A stretch of DNA of 21,704 bases, taken from positions 1 through 21,704 of the forward strand of contig JAYZDB010000211.1 of NCBI GenBank assembly GCA_036338025.1, read 5' to 3'. This document shows, one piece after another, positions 8,062 through 15,457 of the stretch. Below the pieces are notes generated by a model that was not told the origin of the DNA, made no database searches, and was given only the letters and a program-made list of their open reading frames with translations. The DNA is from JAYZDB01 sp036338025. Lineage in GTDB: Bacteria; Planctomycetota; UBA1135; UBA2386. Position 1 is the stretch's first letter, and each line of letters begins with the position of its first letter. The position numbers were made by a program, and so were the translations under genes.

Positions 8062-8336
8062 GCGGCCAGAGGCGGTTTTTGTGGGATTCTGAAAAGCATC
8101 CGCGTTGCTCAGGCATCGGTGTGTGAAAAGAAAGCTTGCCGCGCTGAGCGCTGATCGTGGCACCGAACGTGCGGTCAACCGTGTCTCGCTGATCGGCGGG
8201 GCGCTCGGCCGAACTGATCTGAGGGCCTAAACTCACTGCAGAATCTTGCTCGCGCTTCAGCACCGTGTTCCTGTGAGGTGCCAGCTCCCGCTAGCATCTC
8301 CCTGCCTTGTCACACCCTCCCCCCAGGAGTTTCCAG
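8062..8336. other. intergenic region, no site recognised
   Basis: These 275 bp lie between the isomerase stop and the basic-protein gene. Only a short GCGCTGAGCGC palindrome (8141-8151) and a five-T run near the start (about 8076-8080) without a proper stem were noticed. The promoter of the downstream gene should be here, but no -35/-10 pair stands out. Confidence 0.5.
8325..8329 (+). promoter_or_regulatory. Shine-Dalgarno site that fixes the basic-protein start
   Basis: AGGAG lies seven bases before the ATG at 8337. It favours that ATG over the upstream in-frame TTG at 8307, and the resulting N-terminus begins directly with a good signal peptide. Confidence 0.75.
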
Positions 8337-9134
8337 ATGATTCGCCGACTCACCATGGTGGCCCTCGCGGCCTTCGCAGCCACAGCATTCATGGCCCCAG
8401 GCAGTGCTCAGCGCAAAGCTGAGCCTCGCGGTCAGGATTTTTCCGGCTACGCCAAGCAACTCACAACGATGGCCAAGAAGCTGCACGCTTCTGGGCGCAA
8501 GAGCGAAGCGAAGAGCCTCCTAGGCGTTGCGAAGAAGTTGGCCGCCGGCCGCAAGTCCAGCCCGCGCGTTGGCGACTTCAGTCCTCGTCGCCGCGGCGCT
8601 CGCGCCAAGAACGCCAGTGGCGCAAAGTCTGTGTCGAATGCTGCGGCGAACAAGCGCGCGGCGCTCGCTGCGAAGAAGAAGGAAGAACGCGCGGCGGCTC
8701 AACGCAAGGCCGCTGCGAAGCGCAAACAAGAGCGCGCCGCGAGAGACTCGAAGCGCAAGCAGTCATCGCGTGATGCCAAGGCCAGGTCGAAGCGGAACTC
8801 CAAAGGCAAGGCGAAGGCCAGGCCGAAGCCAGCCGCTGCTCCGAAGCCGAAACCAAAGCCCAAGTCAAAGGCCTCACCGAAGGGGAAATCCAAGCCGAAG
8901 AAAACAGCAAGGGTCAGGAGGACCAGTGAGGAGCAAATCCAAAAAATGAACCGGGAAGCCCGTGAGGGTTTGGAGAAGCTCAAGGGTATCGAACTGTCGG
9001 GCAGCCTGAACCTGAGGCTCAGCAAACTCGAGCGTGCCGTCAAGGAGATGCAAGGGCAGCTCAAACGGCTTGCCGCTGCCGCAAAGTCAAAGGCCCGGGC
9101 CTCGAAAAAGAAGCCGAAGGGCCGGATCAACTGA
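8337..9134 (+). CDS. exported Lys/Arg/Ala-rich, histone H1-like low-complexity protein
   Basis: The product is 265 residues. Residues 1-24 form a signal peptide (basic start, hydrophobic core VALAAFAATAFMA, then GSA before Q). A short helical part (about 37-70, YAKQLTTMAKKL onward) is followed by a long basic low-complexity stretch, about 75-200. This is rich in Lys, Arg, Ala, Ser and Pro, with PKPKPKPKSK and KGKSKPKK resembling histone H1 C-terminal tails. The last part (about 203-250) has heptad-like hydrophobic spacing (IQKM, LEKLKG, LSKLERAVKEM) and may form a coiled coil, ending in another Lys run. No enzyme motif is present. If exported it would be a strong polycation able to bind anionic surface polymers, sulfated polysaccharide or DNA; this is inference. 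It converges with the sulfatase gene, leaving six bases between the stops. I do not recognise a named family. Confidence 0.8.
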   Translation: MIRRLTMVALAAFAATAFMAPGSAQRKAEPRGQDFSGYAKQLTTMAKKLHASGRKSEAKSLLGVAKKLAAGRKSSPRVGDFSPRRRGARAKNASGAKSVSNAAANKRAALAAKKKEERAAAQRKAAAKRKQERAARDSKRKQSSRDAKARSKRNSKGKAKARPKPAAAPKPKPKPKSKASPKGKSKPKKTARVRRTSEEQIQKMNREAREGLEKLKGIELSGSLNLRLSKLERAVKEMQGQLKRLAAAAKSKARASKKKPKGRIN

Positions 9135-9140
9135 TCGGGG

Positions 9141-11288
9141 TTATTTCGAGGACGCGGGGATGAGGCGGACCTCCTGCAGGTCCAGCGCCGCGTTCCTCGC
9201 GATCTTCTTGACCCGCACCTCGACGAGGTGCTCTCCGGCACTCAGCGTCACCCGTCCGATGCGACGCCGCACGAAGTTCTGGAAGTGCCCGGTGTCTTGT
9301 ACCGTGAACGGCACGCTCTGAGAGCCAAGGGACACAGCCACGGCGCTACCGCCTTGGCCCTTGCCGCAGCCCTGGACGACCTCGACGTGATAAACCCCGC
9401 GCCGTTTGATGTTTATTCGCCAAGACGCGTAGTCACCTTGCTCGACCCAGTAGCCGAGGGTGTTCTTGTGCGGTTGGGGTTCAAAGCGCAGCTTCTTGCC
9501 GACGGTCTTGGCCTTGCTCGCGTGTAGGGTGATCACGCCGGCATCATCTGGTCCAACCGGAGCGAGGCCTTTGTGCAGAGCCGGTGCCCCGTCGGTTCGC
9601 GCAATGACGATCGGTGCTTGACCCTTAGGCAGGCTCTTGGTGTTGAGTAGCCAGTGTTTGATGCCAGGGCGAATTGTGCCAACCGCCCGCCGGTCACCGC
9701 GCCAGTCGACGCTCTTCATCGGCGTCGCGAGCCGCGGGATTTCGATCTTGGTCGGCACCTTGCCTTCAAACGAGAGGATCACGGCGTCCCCGCTACGCCA
9801 GGCCGACCGCGCTTGTGTGTCCAATGCAGGCCAGGGCTCGACCGTGCGTGGGTCGATGCCCGCCCGCCGGAGAATGCCGCGTAGCGGCGCCTTGCGCGGC
9901 ATCGGCATCACCTCTTCGGCCCACTGCTGGTGCAGGGCGGTGAGCTCGGCGATCAACTCCGGTTTGGCGGCAGCGTGGTTGGTCAGTTCGGGTTGCTCCT
10001 CGGCCAGGTTGGTGAGGATGACTTTCTTGCCGTGCGAGATCAGCTTCCAGTCACCCCTGCGAACCGCCCATTTTCCCATCCACTGCCAGTGCATCACCTG
10101 GTGTGGCGAGGGCGCATCGGCCGAGTTGAGCAGGGCTACCAGGCTCTTGCCGTCGAGTTCTGCGGACGGGGCCGGCAGCCCACAGAGGTCGAAGATGGTC
10201 GGATAGAAGTCAGCGACGCTCACCATCTGCCCGCGGCTGACGCCGGCGGGCACGCGACCCTTGAAGCTGAGGATCGCGGGCACGCGAATTCCACCTTCGA
10301 GAAACGTCCCCTTGTTGCCGCGCCACTTGCCGGTGTTCCCGCCGCCGCCGTTGGCGCCGTACTTGTGCCCCTTGGGTAGCCCGCTGGCATGCTTGTCAGC
10401 TCGAATGTGTGCAGTCTCGGCCGAGTGGCCATTGTCACTGGCGAACACGATGATCGTATTGTCGCGCATGCCCAGGGCATCGAGGGTGGCGAGGACCTTG
10501 CCGATGCGGTTGTCGGTCGTCGAGATCATCCGGGCATATGAGCGCCGCGGCTCCGGTAGATCGGCGTAGGCTGCCTGGAACTCGGGGGCGGCCTGCTCGG
10601 GGTAGTGCGGCACATTGAACGCGACGTAGAGAAAGAACGGCTGCTTCGACTTGCTCGAGCGCTCCAGAAACTGTTTCGCTTCGCGTACCACGAGGTCGGG
10701 AAAGTACTTCTTGGGCTCGAACTGCTCGGTGGTGCCCCGGTAGAGATCATGAAAGCCTGTGCCGTGCAGGAAGAAGTGGTTGTAGTTGTCGATGAACCCA
10801 CCGCGCAGGCCATAGAACGTGTCGAACCCTTGTGCTCTCGGTCCGTGCGTTGCTGCTGCTCCGAGATGCCACTTTCCGATCAGGCCAGTGCGGTAACCGT
10901 GTTGCTTCAAGGCCTCCGCCAAGGTGATCTCGGTACGGAACATGTTGACGCCGTGTGTGGCCTTCATGTTGCCCTGGGTCCACGAGTCCACACCGGACCG
11001 CTGTGGGTGGCGGCCGGTCATCAACAAGGCCCGGGACGGACAGCAGACGGTGTGGGCATAGGCCTGGGTGAAACGAACTCCGCTGGCCGCCAGCGAGTCA
11101 ATCGCTGGCGTTCTCAGGTCCGTGGAGCCGTAGCAGTTGGCGTCGAGGGTGCCCTGATCGTCGGTGTAGAAGATCAGCACGTTTGGACGCGCCTGCCCGC
11201 TGACGGAGTTTCCCGCCAGGCACGCGGACAGGCCGCCGGCCAGGAGCAGGGATTGCAGGCCTGTTCGATGAAGGGCGGACCGTTGCAT
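9141..11288 (-). CDS. type I sulfatase, lipoprotein-type, with C-terminal beta-rich domain
   Basis: The product is 715 residues. The N-terminus has a hydrophobic stretch ending in LSAC (residues 20-23), a plausible lipobox, so it may be lipid-anchored at C23; a normal signal peptide is the alternative. The alkaline-phosphatase-like sulfatase domain spans about 34-455. It has D43/D44 (YTDDQG), the signature C82-C-P-S-R86 whose C82 would be converted to formylglycine, GKWHLG (138-143) and D285/N286 in SDNGH. The C-terminal part (about 590-711, LGYWVEQGDYASWRI onward) looks like an added beta-sandwich often joined to planctomycete glycan enzymes. It probably removes sulfate esters from a polysaccharide or sulfated sugar. 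The formylglycine-generating enzyme is not in the window. At 715 residues it is longer than the 450-550 usual for a lone sulfatase domain. Confidence 0.88.
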   Translation of the reverse strand: MQRSALHRTGLQSLLLAGGLSACLAGNSVSGQARPNVLIFYTDDQGTLDANCYGSTDLRTPAIDSLAASGVRFTQAYAHTVCCPSRALLMTGRHPQRSGVDSWTQGNMKATHGVNMFRTEITLAEALKQHGYRTGLIGKWHLGAAATHGPRAQGFDTFYGLRGGFIDNYNHFFLHGTGFHDLYRGTTEQFEPKKYFPDLVVREAKQFLERSSKSKQPFFLYVAFNVPHYPEQAAPEFQAAYADLPEPRRSYARMISTTDNRIGKVLATLDALGMRDNTIIVFASDNGHSAETAHIRADKHASGLPKGHKYGANGGGGNTGKWRGNKGTFLEGGIRVPAILSFKGRVPAGVSRGQMVSVADFYPTIFDLCGLPAPSAELDGKSLVALLNSADAPSPHQVMHWQWMGKWAVRRGDWKLISHGKKVILTNLAEEQPELTNHAAAKPELIAELTALHQQWAEEVMPMPRKAPLRGILRRAGIDPRTVEPWPALDTQARSAWRSGDAVILSFEGKVPTKIEIPRLATPMKSVDWRGDRRAVGTIRPGIKHWLLNTKSLPKGQAPIVIARTDGAPALHKGLAPVGPDDAGVITLHASKAKTVGKKLRFEPQPHKNTLGYWVEQGDYASWRINIKRRGVYHVEVVQGCGKGQGGSAVAVSLGSQSVPFTVQDTGHFQNFVRRRIGRVTLSAGEHLVEVRVKKIARNAALDLQEVRLIPASSK

Positions 11289-11421
11289 GGATTCGAGTCT
11301 ATCGGCGTAGTCTCCAAGTCACATCGCCAGAGACCTGTACTCAGGAATTCACCACGGGTCGGAATGCCTCCTGGCCGGTTTCGGAGCCGGTTCTCTACTG
11401 GCCTGAAGTATTGTCTCCGCC

Positions 11422-12384
11422 ATGGATATGCAGAGCGAGGTCCTGGCAGCATCCCGCCGGATCGAGAGTTACGTACGACGCACACCGATCGAGTTCTCCC
11501 CGACACTGAGCGCGGCCGGCGACTGCAATGTCTTTTTGAAGCTCGAGAATCAGCAGTTGACCGGGTCCTTCAAGTTGCGCGGTGCGATGAACAAGCTGCT
11601 TACCCTCGACGAGGAGCAGCGTCGCCTTGGAGTGGTCGCGGCTTCGACGGGTAACCACGGGGCGGCGGTTGCTTGTGGTGCCTTGCTGCTCGGTTGCCGG
11701 GCGCTGATCTTCGCGCCGAACTCGGCGATGAAATCCAAGATTGGAGTGATTGAGAACCTGGGAGCCGAGCTGCGCTTCGAGGGCCAGGATTGCATTGAAG
11801 GAGAGATCGCGGCCCGTGCCTTTGCGGATGCCGAGGGGCGCGCGTACATCTCTCCCTACAACGACCCGATGGTAATTGCGGGGCAGGGCACGGTTGGTCT
11901 CGAGCTCGAGGACCAGGTGCCAGACCTTGATGCGGTGTTTATCTCGGTCGGTGGAGGCGGGTTGATCTCCGGCACTGGCGGCTACCTGCGCGCGGCCCAC
12001 CGGTCCGTGGAAGTCATCGGAGCCTCTCCGGAGAATTCGGCGGTGATGGCGGCTTCCTTGCGCGAAGGACGAATCCTCGACCTGCCGTCGGATCCGACTT
12101 TGTCCGACGGAACAGCAGGTGGCGTGGAAGCCGATTCGATCACCTTCGAACTCTGCCAGGAGATCATCGATGATTTTGTCCTGGTGTCGGAGGAAGCGAT
12201 CGCAGAAGGCGTTCGGACGATAGCCCACAAGCATCACAACATGGTCGAAGGAGCTGCCGGCACGGCGGTGGCGGCATTCATGGACATGGCCCGGACCCAG
12301 CCATCGCGTCTCGGCGGCAAGAACATCGTGATCGTGCTCTGCGGCGCCAACATCGACCCCGAAGTACTGCGCGGGATCCTGTGA
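11422..12384 (+). CDS. PLP-dependent serine/threonine dehydratase-family enzyme
   Basis: The product is 320 residues, fold type II PLP enzyme, with no ACT regulatory domain. The Schiff-base lysine is K51 in TGSFKLRGAMNK. Cofactor contacts are S75-T-G-N-H-G80, the glycine loop 177-180 (SVGGGGL) and C307-G-A-N near the end. The family includes catabolic threonine dehydratase, serine racemase, hydroxyaspartate dehydratases (BhcB) and EutB of ectoine breakdown. The stop overlaps the start of the ornithine cyclodeaminase-family gene, and that pairing is typical of eutB-eutC and also of bhcB-bhcD neighbourhoods. Sequence alone does not decide between these, so no symbol is given. The ATG at 11422 is used; a second ATG follows at 11428. 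Neither has a strong Shine-Dalgarno. Confidence 0.85.
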   Translation: MDMQSEVLAASRRIESYVRRTPIEFSPTLSAAGDCNVFLKLENQQLTGSFKLRGAMNKLLTLDEEQRRLGVVAASTGNHGAAVACGALLLGCRALIFAPNSAMKSKIGVIENLGAELRFEGQDCIEGEIAARAFADAEGRAYISPYNDPMVIAGQGTVGLELEDQVPDLDAVFISVGGGGLISGTGGYLRAAHRSVEVIGASPENSAVMAASLREGRILDLPSDPTLSDGTAGGVEADSITFELCQEIIDDFVLVSEEAIAEGVRTIAHKHHNMVEGAAGTAVAAFMDMARTQPSRLGGKNIVIVLCGANIDPEVLRGIL

Positions 12385-13331
12385 TGACAGAGCAGACCAG
12401 GATCATGGACTGGGACTCGATCTCCAAGGCGCTGGCGTCGGTAGACGTGGTCGCGGAGATGGAAAGAGCTTTCGTCGCCTACTCAGCCGACAAGTGTGTC
12501 ATTCCGCCGGTCGGGGAACTCAACTTCACGGAGCCGCGAGGTGACGTGCACATCAAGTACGGCTACGTCCGCGACGAAGAGTTCTACGTCGTCAAGATCG
12601 CGTCTGGGTTCTATGACAACCCGTCGCTCGGCCTCGCCTCGAGCAATGGGCTGATGCTCTTGTTCCGACAGCGCACCGGGGAGTTGGCCGCCGTGCTCCT
12701 GGACGAAGGGCGCTTGACGGACATTCGCACGGCGGCAGCTGGTGCCGTGGCGGCTCGCCACCTGGCGCCTTCCGAAGTCACACGGATTGGAATCCTCGGG
12801 ACCGGCACGCAGGCCCGCCTGCAGCTGGAGTATCTGCGCGGGGTGGTTGACTGTGAGAGAGCCCTGGTCTGGGGCCGCAACCCGGAGCGCAGCGAACAAT
12901 TCGCTCGAGAGATGAGCGATGGGGATTTTCAAGTCGAGGTGGCAGCCGCGACTTCCGATGTTGCTGCGATGTGCAACCTGATCGTTACGACAACTCCGGC
13001 CGAGTCACCGCTCCTCGACCGTGCTGCGGTACGGCCGGGCACCCACATCACTGCGGTTGGCTCCGACTCACCGGCGAAGCAGGAGTTGGATGCAGCCATC
13101 CTCGGCGTCAGCGAGTTGGTGGTAGCGGACAGCGTTTCGCAGTGTCGGGAGCGAGGCGAGATCTCGCATGCCTTGCGCGCGGGTGTGATCCAGGAGGCCG
13201 GCCTGGTCGAGCTTGGCGCCCTGATCGCGGGGCAGGCACCAGGGCGGCAGAACGACCAGCAGATCACCGTCGCGGATTTGACCGGGGTGGCGGTGCAGGA
13301 CGTTCAGATTGCTTCGGCGGTGTTTGTCTGA
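12384..13331 (+). CDS. ornithine cyclodeaminase / mu-crystallin family dehydrogenase
   Basis: The product is 315 residues, starting at the ATG at 12384, which shares one base with the preceding stop (TGATG); an in-frame GTG at 12381 is the alternative. Family features are the N-terminal dimerisation/catalytic half with LTDIRTAAAGAVAARHLAP and the Rossmann dinucleotide motif GILGTGTQA, followed by TTTPAESPLL and ITAVGSDSPAK. Members reduce or form cyclic or simple imines: ornithine cyclodeaminase, EutC, iminosuccinate reductase BhcD, alanine dehydrogenase and ketimine reductases. Translational coupling to the PLP dehydratase suggests a two-step reaction in which the dehydratase forms an imine or enamine and this enzyme reduces it, or the reverse. 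The exact substrate is not resolved. Its stop is 21 bp from the converging DHDPS-family stop. Confidence 0.85.
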   Translation: MTEQTRIMDWDSISKALASVDVVAEMERAFVAYSADKCVIPPVGELNFTEPRGDVHIKYGYVRDEEFYVVKIASGFYDNPSLGLASSNGLMLLFRQRTGELAAVLLDEGRLTDIRTAAAGAVAARHLAPSEVTRIGILGTGTQARLQLEYLRGVVDCERALVWGRNPERSEQFAREMSDGDFQVEVAAATSDVAAMCNLIVTTTPAESPLLDRAAVRPGTHITAVGSDSPAKQELDAAILGVSELVVADSVSQCRERGEISHALRAGVIQEAGLVELGALIAGQAPGRQNDQQITVADLTGVAVQDVQIASAVFV

Positions 13332-13352
13332 ACACCGAACCGCGATCGTCAG

Positions 13353-14399
13353 CTAACTGAGCCACTCATCGAGGTGTTCTGCGACGAACTCATCATCGTT
13401 GAGTTCGGGATAGGCATCGTATACCCGGTCGATCTCCTCGATTTGACCTGGTGACAAGCCTTCGTCCGGATCCAGACACCAGAGACCTGCCAGCAAACCC
13501 TGGCGACGCAAGACCTCATGAAGGCCGGCGATGCATCCACGGAATTGGTTGCGGGTGTCGAAGAACGCTTCGTTGCAGTCGGTGACCGCTGCACCGGTCG
13601 CAAGAAGCCGTTCACCGGGAGTTGCGTCGCAGGCCTTGGTCTCGGCCAGAAGATCGACAGCGCCACGCGTCCAAACAGCCCAATGGCCGAGCAGGCCCCC
13701 CGCAAAGCGCCGCCGCTTTTCACCGAACCGATATTCGGCGGTCAGATCGCCGACGATGTGGTCATCGTTGCCGGTGTAGAGCGCTATTTCGTCGCCGCGT
13801 CCGGCTTCGGCGATGGCTTGGATGACATCGGTGGTGCGCTGGCGGTTGAATGGTGCGATCTTGACTGCGACAAGGCCTTCGATTTCGGCGAAGCGTCGCC
13901 AGAAGCCCTGGTCTAGCACTCGCCCGCCGACCGCGGGCTGTAGGTAGAACCCACATACCGGGATGACTTCTGCGACCGCTTTGGAGTGCGCGATCAACTC
14001 GTCATCGGAGGCATCTTTGAGGGCAGCCAGGCTGAGCAGGCCGATGTCGTAGCCGAGATCACTGGCCAGGCTGGCTTCCTGCAAGGCCTGCCCGGTTGCA
14101 CCGCAGACTCCCGCGATTCGGATCGGGCGCCGGCCGCTCTTGGCCTCGCATTCTTGCAGGGTCTCTGCAGCCAATTCCAATACCGGTCGGAGCAGGTCTG
14201 TGCCTTCATCACGAATCGCGAACTGGGTGGTGTGCACGCCAACTGCGAGCCCACCGGCGCCGGCCGCCACGTAGTAGCGCGTCAGTGCTCGCTGACGGCG
14301 CTCGTCGAGACGGCGCTGTGCATCGAGGGCGAGCGGGTGGGCGGGTATGGCCGCGCCGTCGTGCAGGGACGCTCTGACGCCCGGTTCGAGTTCACTCAA
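13353..14399 (-). CDS. dihydrodipicolinate synthase (DapA/NanA)-family lyase
   Basis: From the TTG at 14399 the product is 348 residues. That TTG overlaps the epimerase stop (TTGA), which favours it over a longer in-frame reading inside the epimerase gene. Family features are AGAGGLAVGVHTTQFA at about 46-61 in place of the usual GTTGE loop, Y152 in GFYLQP as the expected proton shuttle, and the Schiff-base lysine K180 in GLVAVKIAPF. A C-terminal extension of about 40-50 acidic residues follows the barrel; the canonical length is about 290-310. Members cleave or form 2-keto acids, so a 2-keto-3-deoxy sugar-acid aldolase or dehydratase is a reasonable guess. It is not a housekeeping DapA by sequence look. 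It is the second gene of a coupled minus-strand pair. Confidence 0.8.
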   Translation of the reverse strand: MSELEPGVRASLHDGAAIPAHPLALDAQRRLDERRQRALTRYYVAAGAGGLAVGVHTTQFAIRDEGTDLLRPVLELAAETLQECEAKSGRRPIRIAGVCGATGQALQEASLASDLGYDIGLLSLAALKDASDDELIAHSKAVAEVIPVCGFYLQPAVGGRVLDQGFWRRFAEIEGLVAVKIAPFNRQRTTDVIQAIAEAGRGDEIALYTGNDDHIVGDLTAEYRFGEKRRRFAGGLLGHWAVWTRGAVDLLAETKACDATPGERLLATGAAVTDCNEAFFDTRNQFRGCIAGLHEVLRRQGLLAGLWCLDPDEGLSPGQIEEIDRVYDAYPELNDDEFVAEHLDEWLS

Positions 14400-15418
14400 A
14401 ATGTTCCATCCCGAACTTCGTAGTGCGTCGGTTTGTCGAGCGTCGGTCCGCCGTCGAGCAACCAGGCGGCAATCCACTCCGTCAGGGTCTCGATGTTTAC
14501 TGAAGGCTGACCGAAGTGTTCACAGGCTTGCGAACTGTCACTCAGCAGGGCGGTGGGTTCTGGAGCGCCCTCAAAGATCGGTTGTCGGTCCAGCAATTCA
14601 CCGAAGCGGAGCGCGAGGCTCCTGACCGAGACGGTTTCGGGGCCGGTCACGTTGAGGATCTTGGTTGGTGTGGACGCGAGATCGACACAGCTCAAGGCGA
14701 TCGCGTTGGCATCACCCTGCCAGATGGTATTGAACGAGCCCATCGCCAGGTTGATTGGCCGTTGGCTCAGAACCTTGCGAGCGATGTCCAAAGGCACGCC
14801 ATAACGAAGCTCGGATGCGTAGTTGAGTCGGTAGATCAACAGCGGCGAGCCGGCGGTCGCTGCGAAGTGCTCGAAGATGCGTTCGCGTGCCAATACGGAC
14901 CAGGCGTACTCACCAACTGGTGATGGCTCGACCTCTTCGGTCGCGGCCTGACCATCTGCAACGAAGGGGTAGACATTGCCACTCGAGAACACCACGGTCG
15001 GCACACCGGCGTAGCGCTCCGCCACGATGCCTGGCAGCAGGCTGTTGAGCGCCCAGGTTGTCGACCGATCCGTAGATGTCCCGAACTTGGTGCCGGCCAT
15101 GAAAATCACCGCGGCTGCCTCCGGCAAGTCACGGACTGCGGAGCGCTCGAGTAGATCGCAGGCGATGGTGTGCACGCCGAGGTCCTCCAGCGGCGCACGC
15201 ATGGTCTGGTCGGTGTACCTCGAAACGGCGTGCACAGCGTTCGGAGACCCGGACAGGTCGATTGCCCGCTTCGCCATCCGCGCCAACGAGGGGCCCATCT
15301 TGCCGCCCGCGCCCAGGATCACGACATCACCGTCGATGCCACGCAGGGTCTCGACGACGGTTGGTGTAGGGCGGGAGAGGGTTTCTTCCAACTCGGCGAG
15401 GTTCACGGCGGCTAGCAT
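14396..15418 (-). CDS. NAD-dependent epimerase/dehydratase-like protein (extended SDR)
   Basis: The product is 340 residues from the ATG at 15418. The open frame continues upstream to 16216, but that part lies antisense inside the Gfo/Idh gene and is not protein-like. The N-terminal Rossmann motif is VVILGAGGKMG (G36 to G42). An active-site-type Ser is in VVFSSGNVYP (S145/S146). The usual YxxxK pair reads Y171-AWS-V175, so the catalytic lysine is replaced. Later segments (LLIYRLNYASELRYGVPLDI, VTGPETVSVRSL) fit the sugar-nucleotide epimerase fold. Its stop overlaps the start of the DHDPS-family gene. The product probably acts on a sugar or sugar acid, or is a binding protein if the missing lysine abolishes catalysis. 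Confidence 0.78.
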   Translation of the reverse strand: MLAAVNLAELEETLSRPTPTVVETLRGIDGDVVILGAGGKMGPSLARMAKRAIDLSGSPNAVHAVSRYTDQTMRAPLEDLGVHTIACDLLERSAVRDLPEAAAVIFMAGTKFGTSTDRSTTWALNSLLPGIVAERYAGVPTVVFSSGNVYPFVADGQAATEEVEPSPVGEYAWSVLARERIFEHFAATAGSPLLIYRLNYASELRYGVPLDIARKVLSQRPINLAMGSFNTIWQGDANAIALSCVDLASTPTKILNVTGPETVSVRSLALRFGELLDRQPIFEGAPEPTALLSDSSQACEHFGQPSVNIETLTEWIAAWLLDGGPTLDKPTHYEVRDGTF

Positions 15419-15445
15419 ATCCGGCGATCCGGATACCCGGCTACC

Positions 15446-15451
15446 AGGAGG
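15446..15451 (+). promoter_or_regulatory. strong Shine-Dalgarno for the Gfo/Idh gene
   Basis: AGGAGG lies six bases before the GTG at 15458. It fixes that GTG as the start and is the best ribosome-binding site in the window. Confidence 0.8.
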
Positions 15452-15457
15452 CCAGAA

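Noticed and set aside
8141..8151. Short palindrome GCGCTGAGCGC
   Set aside because: It is too short, in GC-rich DNA, with no T-tract and no clear link to a promoter.
14400..14477. Longer N-terminus for the DHDPS-family protein
   Set aside because: The extra 26 residues overlap the epimerase C-terminus and are Arg-rich without family similarity. The TTG overlapping the epimerase stop is more likely.
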